64,000 nucleotides of DNA, from the NCBI GenBank assembly GCA_014529385.2, contig CM043960.1, forward strand, positions 118,986,543 through 119,050,542. Reading direction: 5' to 3'. A model generated the notes under the pieces. The model did not search any database, was not told the origin of the DNA, and worked only from the letters and a program-made list of their open reading frames with translations. Source of the DNA: Adiantum capillus-veneris. Its lineage: Eukaryota > Streptophyta > Polypodiopsida > Polypodiales > Pteridaceae. The first letter of the stretch is position 1. Each line of letters opens with the position of its first letter. Positions 56,449 to 64,000 of the stretch are shown here, piece after piece. A program made the translations under genes and the position numbers.

Positions 56449-58685
56449 AAGACGATCTTCTTATGATTTTCATTCCTGCAAATCAACTTACCATTTTCCC
56501 AATCCTGCAAAGCTCTCATTATCATTAGCCATGGTCTTCCTATGATAAATGGATAGCCACTTCCCTTGGTCAACATAATATAAAAATCCATTGCTTTCTT
56601 AATGTCAAAGGCCTCCAAAAAACATTTTTACAAATGCCTACGCACCTAGCCTTGCTATTGTTTGCTATTTTTACTTTGATTTCAGGTATCTCATGGATGT
56701 GCATGTCTAGTCTCTGCATGAGTCCCTCTATCATGATACAAATTTTTGCACCCCCATCCACTAGACCTTTCCTAACTAGCTTTCCATTGATGTAATAGTC
56801 TAGCACCGATGTAATGTCCTCATTCATTTTAGCTTGTGCCATTTTAACAACAGGAACACTCTCTTTTACCTTTCTCCTAGTGCTAACTACCTTCTTTAAA
56901 TCCCTCCTAACTTGTGGACCCTTACCTCTCATGTCTTCCAACAAGTTGTATGGAGCCATACCATGTCCAAGAAGGAAGTATTGGAGGTTGATACGGCGTC
57001 AAGTCCTCTTGTATTCCTTGGTCTCCTTTTCCTTCTTGCCTCGTCCCTGGTCACTCTGTGATGTGACTCCTTCTTTCTCCTTACCTTTTCCACGGCCACG
57101 CTTAATACCATTTGATTCCATGTCAAACTCATTTGGATTTTTTACCTCTATCACATGCGCATTTGGATATGGAAAAGGTGGAACTCTTTCTACCCCTTGT
57201 GGAGGTGGTCTTGCTCCATTTGGCCTTTGTAGAAGCCTTGGTTGTTGACTAGTTCCTTCACCTGCATTCATCATCATTGGGTAATTTGAGTAAGGTCTCC
57301 CTGGCTCCCCATGGGACCAAGGACAATTATACATCCCATGCTCAGATTCTTCATATTTTCAATATTGTAGTACTCCCCTGGGTGGTGGCACTCGCTCCTC
57401 ATCCTTTTTTGGTTGTTCCTTGGGACCTACAGCTTGTGCAAGATGGATTGACAAGTTTCTTAAGGATTCACTCAATTTTTCAATCCCGTCAACTATTATC
57501 TTAGAAATCTCTCTAGATGTTGATGCTTGCAGTTTTCCCTTGGATCTAGGACCCTCTTTTGGAACCTCTCCCCTTAGGCACTTGAGTTTTCTATACTTCT
57601 CTCAGCAGCCCTAGTTTCAGCTGCATCAAAGGTAGATGGTGCACCCGCCTCAACTTTTATCTTGAGTGTGGGAAATAGACTGTCTATGAACCTCTTCTTC
57701 TTTAGGAACATTGCACCATCACCAAGGTTAGCAAAATTTCTCACCCATATAGTCCAAACTCTTGTTTGTACATGTATTTGTTATCTAAGTCTTTTTGCTT
57801 GTGAGAAACGATGCTTCCTATAGCTTTTGAGTGTTTTGGGGGTCAAAGAAGTATTGCTTGAAATGATCAATGACTTCCTTATAGTTTTCCTTAACCTCCT
57901 GAGATAGAGAGTCAAACTAAGTGCTAGCATCCTTCCTTAGAACTACCTCAAACATTTCTAAGAATTCCTCATCTCCTATCACTCTTTTGATGCGGCAAGC
58001 ATAATTCGTCATCCTCGCCAGGCTCTCCGAAAAAAGGAGAGGATATCCTGACATTTGGCATTGGGCCTCCATTGAATCAATTTCAAAGTGACAACAAGTT
58101 TTTTTTTCTTTCTTAAAAATATTTACACAATAATTTTTTCTAAATTGCAATCTATTCTACAACAAAATAAAAATATGCACATCAAATGATCTATGATAGT
58201 CCACAAGAGGCAGGACGATGGGGTTTGGTGACGCGAGAATTTCTCCTACTCTTTGGGCACCAAAGATGAACGCCATACGTTGTGGAAAATGGATCTTTCT
58301 ACTAATTGCAATATCTATTCTAATGTGTGAAGTAAAATGAAAGGGAAAAACCTCTATTCTTGGGCCGTTAACCATGGTCTATGCATGACCTAATGCTTAA
58401 AACAAAACAAAAATATAGACGTCCAAACTAGGTTCGTACCTATTGAGAGGAAAAATAAAAGGATTTATTGAAGCGTTTATCTCGGCCAACCCAAGAGGGC
58501 CCAAAATTCTAAAAATTACTCATTGAAATTGTAAATTTGTGCTTACAATTATATGCACCTTTTTCCTTGCAATGGGAACAAACGGGTCATACAAATTTTT
58601 TTCATTGATGCAAGCTACTTGATTACTTTAAGGATGAGTATTCACAACAACATACACAAGCCCTCCTCAGTGGGGGCACCAAAAT
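56449..58685 (-). pseudogene. Tat-type Gypsy gag and protease
   Basis: Right to left: leader with a possible primer site (TGGTGCCCCCACTGAGG on the minus strand, about 58664-58680), and Gag remnants (S-G-Y-P-L-L-F-S-E-S-L-A-R-M, about 58050; S-L-S-Q-E-V-K-E-N-Y, about 57900). Then come a Pro/Arg/Lys-rich region (57330-57000) and a retropepsin (G-K-L-V-R-K-G-L-V-D-G-G-A-K-I-C-I-M, about 56760; D-G-G in place of D-T-G). G-R-P-W-L (about 56530) follows. Stops and frame changes are frequent. The frame runs directly into the G2 insertion site. Confidence 0.8.
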
Positions 58686-58828
58686 TGAGGCAGAGTGGGG
58701 TGGGCAACAAGAGAGGTGACCTCTAAACACCCCTCAAAGCTCTCGTGTTGCTCAATTGGGGCTAGGACAACCACAAGCAAGAAACAACAACAACAAACCC
58801 ATATCCAAACAAGTGAAGGGGCACCACC
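58686..58828 (-). repeat. 5' LTR of the Tat element, inner ~143 bp
   Basis: It matches 24705-24845 closely. It is cut at gcaccacc|ta by G3; the intact order (gcaccacctagttatggg) is seen at about 24840 in the 3' LTR. Confidence 0.85.
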
Positions 58829-60417
58829 TATAACATTTAATGGCTTAATAACTTGTGTGTAGCGGAAATTAGCATGAACATAGTGGGCATTTCATTAGAA
58901 TAGATTCCGAATGAGAATTACAAGAGTGCTTGGGTGGAGAGAGCAACAAAAAGCATAACACCTAGTTAGCTGGAATCAACAATACTTTCAAAAGAGAGAG
59001 AAATTAAGCTATTGACAACAGTTGAGGATCGGATTTGCATGGAGCCGGTCCCCCCTCCAAAAGGCTTTGTATTATGGTTTCTCCCATCAAGAGAGACATT
59101 GTACAATACAATTCTTTGTGTTCCTTCAAGACTAGCTAGTGCAATGAATATGGAAGCTTCATGCGCTAAGCAAAACCCGTAATCAAACACAACTTGAATT
59201 ATCCCCGTTCTCAGACCCAAGACCTCACACACCTTCGAAGATGGTGAGAGCTAGCAGGGTATGAGAGTAGATTGAGAGGAAGAAGGAGTATCTTACGAGA
59301 AAGATGTACATTTCCTCACATAATCACTCATATTAGCATAGCTTAGCTTAGTAATTAGCTTGGTAGAGAAGATGAGCATGCATTGAAGCTTGGCTCTTGG
59401 TTGGATTTGCATCCACATGCCAAGAGAGTGTTGATGTAGTCTTCTATCTCACAAGCTTGGAGTAGGTGACGAGCTCTCCATTAAAGCTTGGGAGGAGATA
59501 GAGTATTCTTTCTTCACACATGGTCCAGTGTGAGTGTGTGTGTATAATGCCTTGCAAAAATCATCCCCCTCTCTCTCTTGGGCGAGCCCTCTTGCTAATT
59601 GCTCTTGCTGAAGCCTCATTGGCCCTCCCCAAGTCAAGCCAATTACAATTAAGCAGCATAAGTGATATAGCCTTCTGACGTGTGTCCCCCTTTCCCCTTT
59701 TGTGAGATCTTTAGGTAATTAAATAATTAAACTAAACTCTCACTGGACCCCATTGCCTCCTGGCCAATAGGAATTAGGCAAGCCATGGGGATCCTGAATG
59801 CTCGTTGGACCCCTTGGGAGACTGCCCAATAGTCTTCTAGGAGACTTAATTCTCATTGGTTTCTTTTATTAAATGTTTTTAAATTAATTAAACTAGATTT
59901 ACTCTAGCTTAATTCTCATTGGTCCACTTCAAGGGTCATCCAATAGAAATTGGGCACACCTTGTGGGCATCTGCCCTAGGGAGCTGACATGTGTCCCTCA
60001 TTCCCTTTTTGTAGGGAGCCTCTGTGTGTGTGTGTGTGGCTTTCTCTCTCATCCCCTACCTTTAGGGCTCGCCCCCTCCCATGTAGGGATGTGCAAAGAC
60101 TTTTAGGGCACACACAAAGCATCCAACTTTCCCTTGGGTTGACCTTTGGACACAACCTTTGAATTTTGGAACCTTAGCATTTTGGAAGCCTTAATGGGAT
60201 GAACCTTAGGGTATTTTTAGCCCATTGTTGCACATGGCTCTTTTGCAGATGGCCTCCCCTTTGGATCCCTATTTTCCCTCCTTTGGATCCCTATTGTGGC
60301 CGGTCTGCTAGCTTAGTCAATATTCTAGCTTTTTCTCCCCTGGCACTTCCCCACATTAAATGATCAGTTTAATATGAGAAAATCATTTAGGAGAATTAGA
60401 TATTGATTATTATGACA
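58829..60417 (-). repeat. 3' LTR of G3
   Basis: It matches the G2 LTR inverted. The terminal TGTAAC on the plus strand is TATAAC here, so the LTR end no longer has the TG/CA ends needed for integration. The ATTGG/CCAAT pairs and the 70-residue frame (in 58966-59232) are kept. Confidence 0.95.
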
Positions 60418-60433
60418 TTACCTCTCTCTTGAA
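60418..60433 (-). other. Polypurine tract of G3
   Basis: The minus strand reads ttcaagagagaggtaa right before the LTR start TGTCATAATAATC, as in G2. Confidence 0.8.
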
Positions 60434-60773
60434 ATCATAGTCATCCTCGACTATGGTGTAGAGAAGATAAAGCATGTTCATGAGTCCTTTTCTTAGCGGG
60501 TAGAGGATCCCTATGTTACCCTACGACATCATTCCACAATGGATGACTAGTCCATTTGGCGCTTGAGAGCGTGAGGCTGCGGCAAGAATGTCTGCACATT
60601 AGTACTATCAGTCTTCCATAGTAGAGTGACAAGCTCTACTTGGTGTTTGGGAGACGTCGTCTCCGCAAACTTGATCTAAGCATGCATACTACTTCATTTT
60701 TGTGCACAAATAAAGAAAAAGAGAGTCTTATAAGACTAAAATTTTGTTCATTTTTAACATTTTGTAGATTTTG

Positions 60774-63700
60774 TTACTCTTGGGAAGCATTGTAAGCATT
60801 GACAAGGTTTAGGTTATCCTTTAATTGTATGCCTTGCATCCATCTAGCATCTTCAAAAGGATAATTCTTAAACTTAATAAGATATCGTCGGATAGTCTTA
60901 CCGCCTCTTAATACCTTGTGTTCATGTTGGAGAATGGACTCGGGCTGCAGCACCTCCTCTTGGTCCTCAATCTCCGGTGGGTCTTCAATAGTTGGTTCTT
61001 GAGGTGGCTCTCCTTTGTAAGGCTTTAATAGGCTCACATGAAAAGCATTGTGTATGAGCCAATGATTGGGCAACTTGAGTTGATAGGCCATCTCATTGAT
61101 TGGCCTAAGAATCTGAAAGGGACCATAGTACCTTTTTGCTAGTTTAGCATAGTACTTTTGGTGGCCCGTAGGATTCTTGCCCGTCGTGTGCCTCAATCGA
61201 GCCTTGGGAAACTTTAACAAGACCCAATCATTTTCTTTAAAGGCTTGGGCTCTTTTGTGCTTGTCAGCAGCAGCCTTTTGCCTTTGCTGTGAGATAGAGA
61301 TAGCATGCTTAATCTTTTGAAAAGATTCTTGTAGGTCTCGGCTATACTCATCTGCAGCGAAGATCTTCCCATGTACCTTAAGTAGCAAGGGACTTTTTGA
61401 TCTTCCCTCAATTACCTCAAAAGGTGCTTTTCCCGTGGAAGTATGTACAGTGTTATTGTAAGCATACTCCACTAAGGGTAAGTACTTCTCCCATTGGGAT
61501 CTTTGATCTACTTCCGTTACATAGGCTTTTAGTAGATTGAGAATGGTTAGGTTAGCTATTTCACTTTGGCCATCAGTTTGTGGATGATAGGCCGAAGAGA
61601 AGTTTAGCCTTGTTCCTAAATTCTCAAAGAGACCCTTCCAAAAATTACTGGTCATTCTAGGATCTCTATCCGACACTATGGACATTGGCAAACCATGGTA
61701 TTTGAAAATTTGTGAAATGAAGAGGGTTGCCATTTGATGGGCTTTGATAGTCTTTTTGACAGGTATAAAATCAGCTTGTTTACTGAACCTGTATCGTATC
61801 GTCCATATTCCCGTATTCCCATGGATAGACTTAGGCAATCCAAAGATAAAATCTATGGATATGCTCTCCCATGGTGAATTAGGGATTGGCAAGGGTTGAA
61901 GCAATCCATGTTTCTTCCCTCTATCAAATTTTGTCTTTTGACATACCACACATTTGGAAACATACTCTTGTATGTTCACTTTCATGGTAGGCCAATAGAA
62001 ATATGTTTCAATTCCCTTTAAGGTAGACTGAATCCCTCTATGCCCCGCATACGGGGGAGCATGAGATTCATACATTACTTTCTCACGCAGGGAGTTAGTA
62101 ACGCATAGTCTATTGCCATAGAGAAGATAACCATCTTGTAAAGTAAATGGTTCTTCTTTCTTCCCTAATGTAAGGGCTGAAATCACATCTCTAAAATCGG
62201 GATCAATAGCATACTCATCTATCATTGAAGATAGATCATTGTGAGTTGCTATGGAAACCGCATTCACTCTCGGCCGTCTTGAGAGTGCATCGGCTACTTG
62301 ATTATGCTTTCCAGCAATGTGAGCAATATGAAAATGAAATTGCGAAAGGAAATTTTCCCACCTCATTTGTTTGTCAGAGAGCTTGGTCTGCGTCATGAAG
62401 TACTTAAGACTTTGGTGATCCGTTTGTAGAATCAAAGGAGTCCCCAATAAATAGTGCTTCCATGAGTCTAAGGCATGTAGAACTGCAAGGAGTTCCTTTT
62501 CGTATATGCCTAGAGCTTACTCAACAGGGTCAAGCCTTCGGCTCTCATAGCCTATGGCGTGCCCTTCTTGGAGCAAAACAGCTCCAAGGCAATCACCACA
62601 AGCATCACATTGGACCTCAAATGGTTTTGAGAGATCCGGTAGTGTAAGCACAGGTTGAGAGATAAGCTTTTCTTTAAGCTTTTCGAAAGCATTGTTCTCC
62701 TTAGCAGACCATGTATACCTAACACTTTTCTTTGTTAGGTCATGTAATGGTCCCGCAATTTGTGAGAACTTTTCTATGAAGCGTCTATAGTATGCACACA
62801 TACCTATGAAGCTTCTTAGTTCATGAAGATTCCTTGGTTTAGGCCATCCTTTTATTACCTCTAACTTGGATGGATCCATTTGGATGCCATCTTGAGAGAT
62901 AATGTGACCTAAATACTGAATCTCTTGCAAGAAAAATTCAATTTTCTTTCGATTAACATAAAGTTTATTCTCTCTTAAAACTTGAAATATTACCTGGAGG
63001 TGTTGCTTGTGTTCCTCCAATGAATTAGAGTAGATGATAATATCATCAAAGAACACTCCAGTGAAGGTTCGATGAGGCCTGAACAACTTCTCCATCAAGC
63101 GGTTGAATGTGGCTGGTGCATTGGTCAAGCCAAAAGGCATGACAATGTATTCGTAAAGACCAAATGTAGTACGAAATGCGGTCTTTACAATGTCTTGATC
63201 AACTATCCTTATTTGATGATAGCCACTGTTTAGGTCAACCCTACTGAAGTAGGTCGATCCTTGTAGCTTATCAAATAGGTCTTCTACCCGTGGAACGGGA
63301 AACCTATTCTTGATAGTGATCCTATTTAGTGCTCTATAGTCGACACACATACGATATGTGCCGTCTTTCTTTTGCACTAATAGCACAGGTGAGCAAAATG
63401 GAGATGAGCTAGGCCTAACCATGCCCTTCTCAACTAACTCATGCACTTGCCGCATAATCTCATCTTGTTGAGCTTGAGAAACTCTATAAGGAGGTTTATT
63501 AGGCGGTGAACTTCCTAGTCATCATTACCTCGTTTAGGAGGTAGCTCACAAGGGATGTCGTCAATAAAAACATCTTGAAACCCCTTGAGAAAATTGGATA
63601 ACTCTAATTCCTTTTGGTTGCTTTTATTTTCGTTTGTTAAAGCATTAGGTTCATTTTGAGAATATTTAACAAAAATCATGTACATGGAAATAGAGCTCTT

Positions 63701-64000
63701 TATTGACTTGTTGAAAGCTGGTGTATGTACAATGGGGATGGTGTTACCCATTTCCTTAGAATCTATATACATGTCTTTTTCCCTGAACTTAAAGGAGATT
63801 CTCCTTTCAGGAAATTTAACATCGGCAGCCAGGCAGTCAAACCATGGTGCCCCTAGGATTACATCCTCATGCTTGAGAGGAGAGATAAAGAAGTCCTCTT
63901 TGTCCACATAGCCTTGGACATGAAGCCTCAATTTCCCAATTAAGGGAGTGACTGAAGCTTCTTGCCCCTTGAAGGCACTGTCGGCGGGTAGGACATCTCC
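60774..64000 (-). pseudogene. G3 pol: protease, RT, RNase H, integrase, chromodomain
   Basis: From the window end leftwards: protease tail, RT (active site F-F-D-D-I near 63045), RNase H, integrase zinc region and core (G-Q-S-E with intact Trp where G2 has its stop) and chromodomain, ending at stop 60774-60776. Lesions relative to G2: a deletion of about 19 bp near 63525 shifts the frame between protease and RT, and Gln is changed to TAA at 62514-62516 in RNase H (D-P-V-E-Q). Otherwise it is collinear with residues ~590-1649 of G2. Gag lies beyond 64000. Confidence 0.95.

Larger units (their letters stand above)
58829..64000 (-). mobile_element. Chromovirus-type Gypsy element G3 (3' part)
   Basis: 3' LTR (58829-60417), polypurine tract and most of pol on the minus strand, running past the window end. 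It inserted into the Tat 5' LTR, antisense to G2. Its lesions differ from those of G2 (a 19-bp deletion and a Gln-to-stop), so both derive from an intact parent. Confidence 0.95.

Overview
The window is a block of nested transposable elements from a land-plant nuclear genome. The evidence is LTR retrotransposons primed by initiator tRNA-Met, a CACTA (En/Spm) transposon with GT-AG introns, a Mutator-like transposase with a SWIM zinc finger, and a captured fragment of a plant-only heavy-metal-associated isoprenylated protein (HIPP) gene. Long GA/CT and CA/GT microsatellites are everywhere. The species cannot be told from the sequence. I see no ordinary complete host gene, no tRNA or rRNA gene and no CRISPR array.

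Left part (1-18280). Bases 1-1967 are the end of a CACTA element on the minus strand. It lies inside the protease region of a chromovirus-type Gypsy element on the minus strand (G1, 1968-5732, with its 5' LTR at 4141-5732). G1 in turn interrupts a three-exon Mutator-like/SWIM transposase gene whose 3' part is at 5734-7331. Then follow AG-rich spacer, a pair of direct repeats of about 1.5 kb (8445-9886 and 10846-12363), a solo LTR of the G family with a perfect 5-bp target duplication (13229-14816), and unannotated sequence with small tandem repeats.

Middle and right part (18281-64000). A Copia element with short LTRs and a perfect AAAAC duplication (copia1, 18281-23994, minus) is followed by a decayed Tat-lineage Gypsy element on the minus strand. 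The Tat element runs from its 3' LTR at 24705 to its 5' LTR at 58686-58828 and beyond. Four elements were inserted into it: a non-autonomous element (here LARD) that encodes only a retropepsin-like protein (26599-32553); a Copia element truncated at its 3' end (copia2, about 33650-45250), which itself received a 6953-bp CACTA element (35887-42839) with perfect TTC duplications; an almost intact chromovirus (G2, 47539-56448, plus); and another chromovirus copy (G3, 58829 to past the window end, minus). Nesting reaches three levels: CACTA in copia2 in Tat.

What could still act. The CACTA element has an intact 371-residue TNPA-like gene, but its TNP2 transposase has lost its central catalytic part. 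G2 has a single in-frame stop in an otherwise continuous gag-pol of 1649 codons. The LARD element has near-identical repeat blocks and an intact 507-codon frame. Everything else coding is broken. The most notable points are the HIPP fragment with a C-terminal CaaX box carried by both CACTA copies, the lone-protease element with W-x-P-K repeats, constant-spacing ATTGG/CCAAT pairs in the G-family LTR, and an LTR-plus-primer-site fragment replacing part of the copia1 reverse transcriptase.
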